Assembly: GCF_024508295.1 (NCBI RefSeq)
Contig: NZ_CP101990.1
Span: forward strand, 868,001-932,000
Length of the DNA: 64,000 bases
Direction of reading: 5' to 3'
Source: Aeromicrobium duanguangcaii
GTDB taxonomy: Bacteria > Actinomycetota > Actinomycetes > Propionibacteriales > Nocardioidaceae
Shown piece by piece: positions 15,215 to 23,644 of this stretch; position 1 is the stretch's first letter, and each line of letters opens with the position of its first letter. The position numbers and the translations under genes were made by a program. The notes below the pieces were generated by a model. The model made no database searches and was not told where the DNA came from. It worked only from the letters and a program-made list of their open reading frames with translations.

Positions 15215-16657
15215 ATGCCTTCGGCCCTGCCGTCTTCTCGCACCCGCTGGTGGTCGCTCGCCATCCTGGGCCTCACCCAACTGATGGTGGTCCTCGACGG
15301 GACCATCGTCGCCATCGCCCTGCCCGCAGCACAGGCCGACCTCGGCATGGCCGACGGGCAGCGCCAATGGGTCGTCACGGCCTATGCCGTGAGCTTCTCC
15401 GCACTGCTGCTGTTGGGCGGACGCATCGCCGACTTCTGGGGCCGCAAGCGCGCCTTCATGGTCGGCATGGTCGGCTTCGGTGTCGCCTCCGCGTGGGGAG
15501 GTTTGGCGCAGTCCGGCGGTGAGCTGATCGCCGCGCGTGGACTGCAGGGCGTCTTCGCGGCCTTGCTGGCTCCCTCCGCTCTGGCGATGGTCTCGGTGTT
15601 GTTCCCCAGCGGCCGTGACCGCAATGTGGCCTTCGCCGTCTTCGGCATCATCGCCGGCACGGGCGCTGCCTTCGGCTTCCTGCTCGGCGGCGCGCTGACC
15701 CAGTACGCCGACTGGCGCTGGTGCCTGCTGGTCAACCTGGTCTTCGTCGTCGCCGGACTGATCGGCGGCAAGGTCCTGCTCGTCGAGAGCAAGGCGGAGG
15801 GCGACACCCGCTACGACATCGTCGGCACCGTCATCGTGGCGCTGTCCCTCGGCGCGCTGATCTACGGTTTCGCACGCGCCGAGCACGGCTGGGACGAGCC
15901 CGAGACCTGGGGCTTCCTCGCCGTCGGAGCCGGCTTGATGGGCGTCTTCGTGTGGTGGCAGAGTCGCACCTCGCACCCGCTCCTGCCCCTGCGCGTGGTC
16001 CGCGACCGGGTGCGCGGCGGCGCGTTCCTCCTCCAGGCGATGGTGGGCGTGGTCATGGTCGGCGCGATGCTCTACCTGACCTTCCACTTCCAGATCGTCC
16101 TCGGGATGAGCCCCTTGATGGCCGGCTTCGGCAACGTCGCGATGACCGTGGTGATCATGGCGACCGCGCCGATCTCGACCACGCTCTTCACGACGTTCGG
16201 TCCCCGGGTGGTGCTCACCGTCGGGCCTCTGCTCGCCGCGGCCGGACTGTTCTTCCTCAGCGGCATCACCGCCGAGGGCAGCTACTGGTCCGAGGTGCTC
16301 CCCGGCCTGGTCGTGATGGGTCTGGGCTTCTCGTTGATCTTCGTCCCGGTGCAGAACCTCGCCCTGTCCGGTGTCGATGCGCACGATGCCGGGGTCGCCT
16401 CCGCGATGGCCAACGCGTCGATGCACGTCGGCGGGTCGATCGCGGTCGCCGTGTTCACCGCGCTGTACAGCTCGGCGATGGCCGATGCGCTGGCGCAGGG
16501 CACCGAGAGGCTGCCCGCCCTGGCCGGCGCGTACGGTGACGTCCTCTTCGCAGCGGCGTGGGCGATGATCCTGGGGGCCGCCACGTCCTTCGTCCTGTTT
16601 CGCGGGTCCAAGCCCGAGGTGCCGGAATCCGTCGACGCGGTGGCGACCGCCCGCTGA
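15215..16657 (+). CDS. DHA2-type MFS transporter (EmrB/QacA family)
   Basis: 480-aa drug:proton antiporter-like protein with about 14 hydrophobic helices. Visible motifs include LDGTIVAIALPAAQADLGM in helix 1 (motif D1), GGRIADFWGRKRAFMVG in loop 2-3 (motif A), and a motif-C-like GIIAGTGAAFGFLLGG in helix 5. The ATG has GGAG 7 nt upstream, but that site is paired in a hairpin behind a short upstream ORF, so expression may be inducible by translational attenuation, as in classic antibiotic-resistance genes. Convergent with the pseudouridine synthase, 12 bp apart. Confidence 0.9.
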   Translation: MPSALPSSRTRWWSLAILGLTQLMVVLDGTIVAIALPAAQADLGMADGQRQWVVTAYAVSFSALLLLGGRIADFWGRKRAFMVGMVGFGVASAWGGLAQSGGELIAARGLQGVFAALLAPSALAMVSVLFPSGRDRNVAFAVFGIIAGTGAAFGFLLGGALTQYADWRWCLLVNLVFVVAGLIGGKVLLVESKAEGDTRYDIVGTVIVALSLGALIYGFARAEHGWDEPETWGFLAVGAGLMGVFVWWQSRTSHPLLPLRVVRDRVRGGAFLLQAMVGVVMVGAMLYLTFHFQIVLGMSPLMAGFGNVAMTVVIMATAPISTTLFTTFGPRVVLTVGPLLAAAGLFFLSGITAEGSYWSEVLPGLVVMGLGFSLIFVPVQNLALSGVDAHDAGVASAMANASMHVGGSIAVAVFTALYSSAMADALAQGTERLPALAGAYGDVLFAAAWAMILGAATSFVLFRGSKPEVPESVDAVATAR

Positions 16658-16669
16658 CGCCTGCGCGGG

Positions 16670-17584
16670 TCACTGACCCAGCGGGAAGCTCCGGTCGCTG
16701 ACGAACCTGCGGTCGGAGCCGTCCACCGGATCGGTGAACGCGAGCTCGCTGGCGAGGAGCTGGAGCGGATGTGAGAAGTCGTCGATGCTGACCTCGGTGA
16801 CGGTGGGGTAGAGCGGATCGCCGACGATCGGGCTGCCGAGCCCGGCCAGGTGCATGCGCAGCTGGTGCGTGCGGCCCGTCCTCGGGTGCAGCTCATAGAC
16901 GGCGAGGTCGCCGCGACGCGACTCCATCTCGATCAGGGTCTCGGCGTTCTCCGGGGCGTCGGGGACGACCTCGGCCCGGAGCGCGCCGCGGTCCTTGCGC
17001 AGGTGGTTGCGGACGACGACGGGTGACTCGAGCGCCTCCTGCCACGGGGCGAGGGCGCGGTAGGTCTTGCTGACCTGCCGCTGCTCGAACAAGCTCTGGT
17101 ACGGCCCGCGCCAGCGACGCTCGGTGGCCAGCAGCAGGACTCCGGACGTGACCCGGTCGAGTCGGTGCAGGGGAGTGAGCTCGGGCAGGTCGAGGGCGGT
17201 GCGCAGCCGCACGACGACGCTCTGCAGGACGTGCTTCCCGCGCGGGATGGTCGAGAGGAAGGGCGGCTTGTCGACGACGATGATCCGCTCGTCGCGGTGC
17301 AGGATCCTGATCTCACCGGGGACCTCGACCTCCTCGCGCAGGTCGCGGTGGAACCAGACGAAGGTGTGCGGGGTGTACGGGTCGTTGACCCGCACGGGCG
17401 CGAGGTCGTCGTAGACGAAGCGCTCGTCAGCCAGCATCTCGTGCACGTCGGCGTGGGGTGCGACCTCGTGCTCGAGCCAGGCGGTCATCGTGGGCCACGG
17501 CGATCCCTGCGGATCCCGGTCCGGCGTCCGCAGCCACGCCGACTGCAGGCCGTGTCGGGGCGGCAGCGGGGAACGTGGGGGCAC
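16670..17584 (-). CDS. RluA-family pseudouridine synthase
   Basis: 304-aa RNA pseudouridine synthase. The catalytic motif HRLDRVTSG (about 142-150, with the nucleophilic Asp) and the C-terminal RTGRTHQLRMHLAGLGSPIVGDPLYP block are typical. IIVVDKPPFLSTIPRG starts the fold. There is no S4 domain. The N-terminal 50 residues are proline/arginine rich, and an internal start (for example the Met near residue 33) cannot be excluded, but TAGAAT placed 6 nt before the GTG at 17584 supports the full length. Target RNA unknown. Confidence 0.9.
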   Translation of the reverse strand: MPPRSPLPPRHGLQSAWLRTPDRDPQGSPWPTMTAWLEHEVAPHADVHEMLADERFVYDDLAPVRVNDPYTPHTFVWFHRDLREEVEVPGEIRILHRDERIIVVDKPPFLSTIPRGKHVLQSVVVRLRTALDLPELTPLHRLDRVTSGVLLLATERRWRGPYQSLFEQRQVSKTYRALAPWQEALESPVVVRNHLRKDRGALRAEVVPDAPENAETLIEMESRRGDLAVYELHPRTGRTHQLRMHLAGLGSPIVGDPLYPTVTEVSIDDFSHPLQLLASELAFTDPVDGSDRRFVSDRSFPLGQ

Positions 17585-17590
17585 TGCCCG

Positions 17591-17596
17591 ATTCTA
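17591..17596 (-). promoter_or_regulatory. -10 box (TAGAAT) for pseudouridine synthase
   Basis: Minus-strand TAGAAT with a 6-nt gap to the GTG at 17584. The remaining divergent gap to 17770 holds an 8-bp GC-rich inverted repeat (17635-17642 with 17660-17667) around a GGTTCGAACC palindrome. No function can be assigned to that element. Confidence 0.5.
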
Positions 17597-17770
17597 GGCG
17601 TGACACCCCGGCCATCGCCGATTCGCTGAGGACAGCGCCGCCAGCACGTGGTTCGAACCGGCGGCGCCTGGGACCAACGGTGGCTGCAGCGCACCAGTTG
17701 CTCCTACCCCACGTGTACCCGGCTGTCTCGCTCCGAATCACCGCGCCCCCGATCGTGGAAGAATCGGGCC

Positions 17771-18466
17771 ATGGTGAATGACTTCTCCGGCGACCAGTAC
17801 AACGTCATCGCCCGCTCCCTGAGCGGGGCGCTCGGGGCGACCGCGACGATCGAGGAGGCCACCGCGACCGCGCTGGCGATCGTCACCAACTGCGATCACG
17901 CGGGGATCTCGGTCGTGTCGAAGGGCCGCAAGATCGATACGGTGGCGCCGACGGACAAGACGGCGATCCGTGCCGATCAGCTGCAGTACGACGTCAATGA
18001 CGGGCCGTGCCTGCAGAGCATTCGTGAGCAGGAGACGGTCTACTCCGACGACCTGCGCGTCGACCAGCGGTGGCCCCGGTGGGCTGCTGAGGCGACGACC
18101 GAGCTCGGTATCCGCAGCACTCTGTCGCTCCAGCTCTTCGTCGGACCCGACTCGATGGGCTCGTTGAATCTGTACTCCCAGAGCCCTCAGGCGTTCGGGA
18201 CCGTCGACCGGGTGTCCGCCCTCGCGCTGGCATCGCACATCGCCGTGGCGATGACTGCGGCGAAGGACAAGGACGACTTCGAGTCCGCGCTGGCTCACCG
18301 CACCGTGATCGGTCAGGCCGAGGGGATGCTGATGCAGGCCCTGCAGATCACGCCCCCCCAGGCGTTCGCCGCGCTCGTGCGGGTGTCCCAGAGCAAGAAC
18401 ATCAAACTGCACGTGGTGGCCAGCGAGATCGTCGGTCGCGGTGTCCGGGCCGAGTTGTTCGACTGA
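17771..18466 (+). CDS. GAF and ANTAR domain-containing protein
   Basis: 231-aa signalling protein. The GAF domain (about 15-160) contains CDHAGISVVSKG, NDGPCLQSIREQE and LGIRSTLSLQLFV. The C-terminal ANTAR RNA-binding domain (about 170-228) begins HRTVIGQAEGMLMQALQITPPQAFAALVRVSQSKN. ANTAR proteins bind paired RNA hairpins and act as antiterminators. No paired hairpin target is obvious next to it. The ATG at 17771 was chosen; an AAGAAT box lies 6 nt upstream. Confidence 0.92.
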   Translation: MVNDFSGDQYNVIARSLSGALGATATIEEATATALAIVTNCDHAGISVVSKGRKIDTVAPTDKTAIRADQLQYDVNDGPCLQSIREQETVYSDDLRVDQRWPRWAAEATTELGIRSTLSLQLFVGPDSMGSLNLYSQSPQAFGTVDRVSALALASHIAVAMTAAKDKDDFESALAHRTVIGQAEGMLMQALQITPPQAFAALVRVSQSKNIKLHVVASEIVGRGVRAELFD

Positions 18467-18485
18467 GGAACGCGTGGCACCCCGG

Positions 18486-18491
18486 TACGGT
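18486..18491 (+). promoter_or_regulatory. -10 box (TACGGT) for SRPBCC gene
   Basis: TACGGT is 7 nt before the ATG at 18499 and overlaps an alternative GTG at 18490, so the ATG is preferred as a leaderless start. Confidence 0.5.
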
Positions 18492-18498
18492 GACCGCC

Positions 18499-18972
18499 AT
18501 GCCTCAGGTCACGGCGGAAGGGTGGGTCCCGGTCGAGCCCGACGTGGCGTTCGCCGTCTCGCAGACCACCGGTGAGGTCCGGATGCGGTGGGACCCGTTC
18601 ATCCGCGAGCAGCACCTGATCGACGCCGACGTGCCGGCGAAGGGCGTCCGGACCCACACCCGGGCCCGGGTCGGGCCGCGGATGGTGTCGGAGTACGTCT
18701 CCTACCGGCCGCCGACGTCCGTGGGCATGACGATGGTGACCGGGCCGTGGTTCTTCGCCTCGTTCGGCGGCGGCTGGCGCTTCGTCTCCGCGGAGAAGGA
18801 CGGTCGCGCCGGCACTCGCGCGGTCTGGAAGTACACGTACTCCGTGCGCCCGTCGTGGCTCAGGTTCGTCGCCGAGCCGATCGGTCAGTGGCTGTTGGGC
18901 CGCGAGATCCGGGCCCGCATCGCGGCGTGGGCGCGCGCCTGCGAGGACCCTGTCGTCCTCGACTCGCTCTGA
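18499..18972 (+). CDS. SRPBCC (polyketide cyclase/START-like) family protein
   Basis: 157-aa protein with the helix-grip pattern of SRPBCC domains: N-terminal VTAEGWVPVEPDVAFAVSQT, central VSYRPPTSVGMTMVTGP, and a long C-terminal helix (PIGQWLLGREIRARIAAWARACE). These domains bind hydrophobic ligands; no catalytic residues are assigned. The last 88 bp overlap the antisense end of the following minus-strand gene. Confidence 0.78.
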   Translation: MPQVTAEGWVPVEPDVAFAVSQTTGEVRMRWDPFIREQHLIDADVPAKGVRTHTRARVGPRMVSEYVSYRPPTSVGMTMVTGPWFFASFGGGWRFVSAEKDGRAGTRAVWKYTYSVRPSWLRFVAEPIGQWLLGREIRARIAAWARACEDPVVLDSL

Positions 18973-19406
18973 GCGCGTGGATCCTCAGTCGTCGAGGCTG
19001 GACCCTCCAGCCCGAACCTCAGGCCGTCGTGGAGGTCCAGGCTGGTGCGGTAGATGACCGCCGGGCGGGGGAACCACGCGAGAGTGCAGGCGAATGGCTC
19101 GGGGTCGCCTCCGGTCGTGGCGAAGCCGTCCACCTCCCACCTCAGGGGGTCGGTGCCGAAGCTGGTCGTCACGGCGCTGAGGTCGGCAGGTGCCGTGGTG
19201 CCGCGCTCTTCGGCGATCCACTCCGCGCAACCGGTGAGGGCGTCCTCCCTGCTGGGGTCGCCGAAGGCGAGTCGCGCCACGTCGCTGTCACGGAGGGGAC
19301 CCGCGAGGACGGCGTGGCCACCCAGGAGCACGAGGACCAGAGCGGCGACAGCGACGCCCCAGGCGGCCACGCGACGGCGGCGTCGCGACGGAGTGCCCGA
19401 GGTCAT
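18885..19406 (-). CDS. membrane-anchored or secreted hypothetical protein
   Basis: 173-aa ORF starting MTSGTPSRRRRRVAAWG followed by a hydrophobic segment (about 15-36) that could be a signal anchor, then an extracytoplasmic region with two cysteines (about 60 and 105). No family is recognised. Its 3' part overlaps the convergent SRPBCC gene by 88 bp, and the last 30 or so residues there are low-complexity and look like antisense translation. The gene may thus have extended by stop-codon loss. The N-terminal two thirds has normal coding character. Confidence 0.55.
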   Translation of the reverse strand: MTSGTPSRRRRRVAAWGVAVAALVLVLLGGHAVLAGPLRDSDVARLAFGDPSREDALTGCAEWIAEERGTTAPADLSAVTTSFGTDPLRWEVDGFATTGGDPEPFACTLAWFPRPAVIYRTSLDLHDGLRFGLEGPASTTEDPRAQSESRTTGSSQARAHAAMRARISRPNSH

Positions 19407-19467
19407 GGCTGGAGCGTAGGGCCGGGGGAGGTCGCGGGGGGCCTTTTGCCCCTACGGTGTCGTCATC

Positions 19468-20474
19468 ATGAGAGCGATCATCCAGGACGCGTACGGCTCG
19501 GTCGACCACCTACGCGTGGGCGAGGTCCCTCGTCCGGAGCCCGCCGACGACGAGGTGCTGATCCGGGTGCGGTCCGCCTCGGTGCACCCTGACGTGTGGC
19601 ACGTGGTGGCCGGCCGGCCCGCCGCCCTGCGGCTGATGGGTTCAGGAATCCGGCGTCCTCGTCAGCAGGTTCCGGGGACCGACGTCGCCGGCACCGTCGA
19701 GGCCGTCGGGAGCGCGGTGACACGGTTCAAGCCCGGTGACGAGGTCTTCGGTGAGACGGTGCGCGGGGGCCAATGGCGCAACGGGGGCGCCTACGCCGAG
19801 TTTGTCGCGGCGCCCGAGGTGGGACTCGCGATCAAGCCGTCGAACGTCACCTTCGAGGAGGCCTCTGCCGTGCCCACCGCCGGCCTCATCGCCCTCAACA
19901 ACCTGCCGCAGCGGTGGGTCTCGCCGGGGTCCCGGGTGCTGGTCAACGGCGCGGGCGGGGCGTGGGCGCGATCGCCCTGCAGCTCGCGAAAGCCTACGGG
20001 GCGGAGGTCACGGCGGTCGAGCACACCAGCAAGCTCGACCTGGTCCGCTCCCTCGGCGCGGACCGGGTCATCGACCACACCGCGGAGGACTTCACCCGCA
20101 GGGGCGAGCGATGGGACGTCGTCTTCGACGTCCCCGGCAACCATGCGTTCCGCGAGGTGCGGCGGGTCGTCGAACCGGACGGTCGCTACCTGCTGATCGG
20201 CCACGATGCGTTCGGCGCGGCCGGACGCCACTGGCTCGGCGGCATGCCGCTCCAGCTCGGACTCGTGGCCCGCTCGGCGGTGAACCCGCAGCTGCGTGGT
20301 CCGTCGTTCGCGTCACCGGACAAGCAGGACCTCATGAGCACGCTGACCGGGCTGATGGCCAGTGGCAGGCTGCGCGTGGTCGTCGACCGCGCGTTCCCGC
20401 TGGAGCAGGCATCCGATGCGCTGCGACACCTGATGTCGGGCCGGCCGCTGGGACGGGTCGTCGTGTGTCCGTGA
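19468..20474 (+). pseudogene. frameshifted MDR family NAD(P)-dependent alcohol dehydrogenase/quinone oxidoreductase
   Basis: Reading starts at ATG 19468 (MRAIIQDAYGSVDHLRVGEVP) and follows a normal MDR protein with PGTDVAGTVEAVG and a GDEVFGE element to SRVLVNGAGG. It then loses the frame at a GGGG run (19957-19960). One extra G there would restore AGGGVGAIALQLAKAYGAEVTAVE and the rest of the protein (to RPLGRVVVCP, stop at 20472-20474) for a full length of about 335 aa. The break falls exactly in the nucleotide-binding glycine loop. Either a recent inactivating deletion or a sequencing/assembly error. No other damage is visible. Confidence 0.85.
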
Positions 20475-20501
20475 GCCTGTCGCAGCGGCCGTGGCCCGGC
20501 G

Positions 20502-20507
20502 TAGGCT
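20502..20507 (+). promoter_or_regulatory. -10 box (TAGGCT) for PIG-L gene
   Basis: TAGGCT is 7 nt upstream of the ATG at 20515, with no ribosome-binding site: leaderless start, which also excludes the longer upstream frame. Confidence 0.5.
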
Positions 20508-20514
20508 CTCAAGA

Positions 20515-21267
20515 ATGAGTGCCGATGAGCTGTTGCCGCCGTTGCCGGCGGACGCGTTCGAGCGTGTCCTGTGCGTCGTGGCCCACCCCGACGACGTCGA
20601 GTACGGCACGTCGGCCGCGGTGGCGCGATGGACCTCCGAGGGCATCGAGGTCGGCTATCTCCTGCTGACCCGTGGCGAGGCCGGGATGGACGCGCTGGCG
20701 CCGGACGAGGCGGCACCGTTGCGCCAGCGTGAGCAGGTGGCGGCCGCGGAGGTCGTGGGGGTCTCGTCGGTCGAGTTCCTGGACTACCCCGACGGGCTGC
20801 TGGAGTACTCGCTGGGAATGCGTCGCGACATCGCGATGGCGATCCGCCGGTTCCGGCCGAACGCCGTGGTGGTCGGCGCGTGGGAGGTGGAGTTCGCGGG
20901 CGGGATGCTGAACCACGCCGACCACCGCGTGGCGGGCCTGGCCACGCTCGACGCGCTGCGCGATGCGGGGAACCGTTGGGTCTTCCCCGAGCTGGTGACC
21001 GAGGGGCTCGAGCCGTGGTCACCACGGTGGTTGCTGGTGTCCGGGGACGCAGCCGCCACGCACGGCGTGGACGTCACGGGGGAGCCGTTGGAGCGGGGGA
21101 TCGCCTCGCTCGAGGCCCACGAGCAGTACCTGGCAGGCCTGCCGTGGCACCCGCCGCCGCGTGAGCTGATCCCGCAGTTCACCGCAGAGGAGGGGCGACG
21201 GCTGGGCGTGGAGCATGCCCAACTGTTCCGGGCGTTCGACTTCGAGGCGCCGCTGTCCGAGGCGTAG
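20515..21267 (+). CDS. PIG-L family deacetylase (LmbE/MshB superfamily)
   Basis: 250-aa zinc-dependent N-acetyl-sugar deacetylase fold. The metal site is AHPDDVEYG (about residues 24-32), with the third ligand in MLNHADHRVAG (about 135-145). In actinobacteria this superfamily includes MshB (mycothiol synthesis) and Mca (mycothiol conjugate amidase), but the sequence here is closer to generic LmbE-like proteins as far as I can judge. Substrate unknown. Confidence 0.88.
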   Translation: MSADELLPPLPADAFERVLCVVAHPDDVEYGTSAAVARWTSEGIEVGYLLLTRGEAGMDALAPDEAAPLRQREQVAAAEVVGVSSVEFLDYPDGLLEYSLGMRRDIAMAIRRFRPNAVVVGAWEVEFAGGMLNHADHRVAGLATLDALRDAGNRWVFPELVTEGLEPWSPRWLLVSGDAAATHGVDVTGEPLERGIASLEAHEQYLAGLPWHPPPRELIPQFTAEEGRRLGVEHAQLFRAFDFEAPLSEA

Positions 21268-21336
21268 CTTCGTACCGGGGTTCGCCCCGTGGCTTCCCCG
21301 ATGTGGACGGACGCCGCGCGGGGTGATCATGGCCAG

Positions 21337-21810
21337 ATGGTGCCGTCACTCTCGACCCGCAGGCGGGTGCCCGCCGGCCTCGCGTGGGCGGCCCTCCTGG
21401 GAGGCGTCCACGCGGTGGCCAGCCTCTACTGGGCGGCGGGCGGCACCGTGTTGCTGTGGACGCTGGGGGAGGACCTGACCCAGAGCCTGCGCGGTCACGA
21501 GTGGCTGCTCCTGCCGGTCGGTGCGGTCAAGGCCTTCGCCGCGGTCGGCCCCTGGCTGCTCGCTCGGCACGGTTGGCCGTGGCGTCGGACCACCCGGGGC
21601 CTGTGTTGGCTGGGGGCGGTGCTGCTGGTCGGCTGGGGCAGTGCGAACACGGTCGTCGGCATGCTCGTGCTGGGGGCGGTCATCGAGCCAGGCGAGGTCG
21701 ACCGGGCGGGAATGATCGGCCACGCGTTCGTGTGGGACCCGTTGTTCCTCGCGTGGGGTGTGTGCCTCGCGGTCGGATTGTTCGCGTCCCGAGCGCGCGG
21801 ACCGCGGTGA
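21337..21810 (+). CDS. DUF3995-like four-helix membrane protein
   Basis: 157 aa with about four membrane helices, beginning VPAGLAWAALLGGVHAVASLYWAAGG and containing GWGSANTVVGMLVLGAVIEP. This looks like the DUF3995 family of small actinobacterial membrane proteins. ATG 21337 was preferred over the upstream in-frame ATG at 21289 because a GATCAT hexamer sits 6 nt before it. Function unknown. Confidence 0.72.
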   Translation: MVPSLSTRRRVPAGLAWAALLGGVHAVASLYWAAGGTVLLWTLGEDLTQSLRGHEWLLLPVGAVKAFAAVGPWLLARHGWPWRRTTRGLCWLGAVLLVGWGSANTVVGMLVLGAVIEPGEVDRAGMIGHAFVWDPLFLAWGVCLAVGLFASRARGPR

Positions 21811-21866
21811 CGCCGACGGGTCTGGAATACGATCAGGGCACCGGCTCTGCGGAAGGCGACCACCGA

Positions 21867-22766
21867 ATGGGACCACGCGCACTCCTCGTCGGCGAGGCCT
21901 TGGTGGACGTGACCCGGATGCCGGACGGCACCGTCGCCGAGCACCCCGGCGGCTCGCCGTTGAACGTCGCCGTGACGATGGCGCGTCAGGGCATCGACAC
22001 CACGTTGGCCGCCCAGGTCGGTGACGATCGCTTCGGTGATCTCATCCGGGCCCATCTGGATCGCAGCGGCGTGACGCTCCTGGACGCCGGACCTTCCGGG
22101 CCGACGGGCTCGGCCACTGCCACAATCGACGCCGGCGGGGCGGCCACGTACGAGTTCGACCTCCGCTGGGCGCCCGAGCGGCTGCCCGATCCGGCCGATT
22201 TCGACCTCCTCCACGTCGGCTCCATCGGCGCGTGGTTGGAGCCCGGGGCGAACGCGGTCGCCGATCTGGTGCGTCGGGCGCACGACGAAGGCCAGGCGGT
22301 CGGCTTCGACCCGAACGTCCGGCTCACGCTCGGCCCACCGGTCCCGGTGCTGCGCCAGCGCGTCCTCGACCTTGCTTCGAGCAGCCGCTTCGTGAAGCTC
22401 AGCGACGAGGACGCGTCGGTCCTCGCGGAGGGAGGCAGTCCGGAGTCTGTGCTCCGGATCCTGGCCGCTGAGGGCCCGGCCCTGGCCGCGATGACCCGAG
22501 GTGGCGCGTCGGCCGTGCTCCGATCCGGCGATCACGAGGTGGAGGTGCCGGTGCCGCAGGTCGCGGTCGCCGACACCATCGGAGCGGGGGACACCTGGAT
22601 GGGGACCCTGCTGGCCGAGCTGCTGCTGCGCGGCTGGGTGGACCGCACCGGGTTCGGTGCCGACGAGCTGCGCGAGCTCGGCGAGGTCGCCGTCCGTGCC
22701 TCCGCCATCACCGTGTCACGCCCCGGCGCCGACCCGCCCTGGCGCGACGAGCTGCGGCAGGGCTGA
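21867..22766 (+). CDS. PfkB-family carbohydrate kinase (fructokinase-like)
   Basis: 299-aa sugar kinase. The substrate-binding N-terminus has GEALVDVTRMPDG and HPGGSPLNVAVTMARQG. The C-terminal ATP/anion-hole signature DTIGAGDTWMG (about 231-241) includes the catalytic base Asp of the GAGD motif. GGAAGG at 21851-21856 is a possible ribosome site. Fructose or a related ketose is a likely substrate, but this is by family resemblance only. Convergent with the zf-TFIIB gene. Confidence 0.9.
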   Translation: MGPRALLVGEALVDVTRMPDGTVAEHPGGSPLNVAVTMARQGIDTTLAAQVGDDRFGDLIRAHLDRSGVTLLDAGPSGPTGSATATIDAGGAATYEFDLRWAPERLPDPADFDLLHVGSIGAWLEPGANAVADLVRRAHDEGQAVGFDPNVRLTLGPPVPVLRQRVLDLASSSRFVKLSDEDASVLAEGGSPESVLRILAAEGPALAAMTRGGASAVLRSGDHEVEVPVPQVAVADTIGAGDTWMGTLLAELLLRGWVDRTGFGADELRELGEVAVRASAITVSRPGADPPWRDELRQG

Positions 22767-22776
22767 GGCCGGTGGG

Positions 22777-23067
22777 TCAGTCGAAGAGCTCGCCCAGCCA
22801 GTGGCTCTTCTTCTTGCCCCGGTACCCGCTGCGGTCGTCGTAGCGACGGTCGCGGTCGTCGTAGGAGGGCCGCGACGCGTACCGGTCGTCGCGCGGCGGG
22901 GCCGGCGTGGGCGCGGCCGTGCGCGACGCCTCGGCCTCGGCGCGCTCGAGGATCTTGTCCAGCTCGCCACGATCGAGCCACACGCCACGGCACTCGGGGC
23001 AGTAGTCGATCTCGACGCCGGCGCGCTCACTCATCACCAGGGTCGTCTCGTCGTTGGGGCACTTCAT
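22777..23067 (-). CDS. zf-TFIIB domain protein
   Basis: 96-aa protein. The N-terminal zinc ribbon has CPNDET (CxxD form) and YCPECRGVWLDRGELDKIL (about 22-40), the standard zf-TFIIB pattern. Residues 50-85 are a charged low-complexity linker rich in Arg, Asp and Tyr, ending KKKSHWLGELFD. A GAGGAGG ribosome site precedes the ATG, and TACGCT at 23099-23104 (minus strand) is a likely -10, so unlike its neighbours this gene has a leader of about 25 nt. Function unknown. Confidence 0.85.
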   Translation of the reverse strand: MKCPNDETTLVMSERAGVEIDYCPECRGVWLDRGELDKILERAEAEASRTAAPTPAPPRDDRYASRPSYDDRDRRYDDRSGYRGKKKSHWLGELFD

Positions 23068-23173
23068 GGGTCCTCCTCGGCTGGACAGATTGCGCCCAGC
23101 GTAGGACCCCGTCCATCACGCGGAGTCCGGCGCGAGGATTGCCGAGGACGGCGATCGCTGACAGCCTGCGGGG

Positions 23174-23575
23174 ATGACCTCCTTCGTCTCGCACACCTCG
23201 GTCGACTGCGCCGACGCCTACGAGCTCGCGCAGTGGTGGAAGCAGTTGCTGGGCTACGTCGACATCGAGGACGACCCGAACGAGCCGGGCGACGAGGAGT
23301 GCGCGATCCGTGACCCGGACTCCGGTCACGAGATCCTGTTCATCGAGGTGCCCGAGTCGAAGACCGTGAAGAACCGGATCCACTTCGACCTGCGACCGCG
23401 CTCGGGGGACCGCGATGCCGAGATCGAGCGCGTGCTGGCGTTGGGTGCGCGCGAGGTCGAGGACCATCGCGGGATCCACGGACCCGGGACGGGGTGGCTG
23501 GTGCTGGCGGATCCGGAAGGCAACGAGTTCTGCATCCTGCGCTCGGAGGCCGAGGTGGCGGCCGCTGACGGCTGA
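23174..23575 (+). CDS. VOC family (glyoxalase-like) protein
   Basis: 133-aa single vicinal-oxygen-chelate unit. It opens FVSHTSVDCADAYELAQWWKQLLGY and ends with WLVLADPEGNEFCILR, the conserved terminal strand carrying the metal-ligand glutamate region. IHFDLRP contributes the histidine. Such stand-alone proteins act as dioxygenase-like, glyoxalase-like or drug-binding proteins; the substrate cannot be inferred. The start shows no clear ribosome site. Confidence 0.82.
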   Translation: MTSFVSHTSVDCADAYELAQWWKQLLGYVDIEDDPNEPGDEECAIRDPDSGHEILFIEVPESKTVKNRIHFDLRPRSGDRDAEIERVLALGAREVEDHRGIHGPGTGWLVLADPEGNEFCILRSEAEVAAADG

Positions 23576-23632
23576 GCGCCGATTCCAGCGATTTCGGGTG
23601 CCGAAGGGTGTTCTGGCGGCACTCGACAGGCT

Positions 23633-23638
23633 TACCGT
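23633..23638 (+). promoter_or_regulatory. -10 box (TACCGT) for DUF2277 gene
   Basis: TACCGT with a 6-nt gap to ATG 23645 and no Shine-Dalgarno: leaderless. Confidence 0.5.
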
Positions 23639-23644
23639 CGAAGC

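Noticed and set aside
17635-17667. Hairpin with GGTTCGAACC resembling a tRNA T-arm
   Set aside because: No acceptor, D or anticodon arms can be folded around it. It is probably a chance palindrome in a divergent promoter gap.
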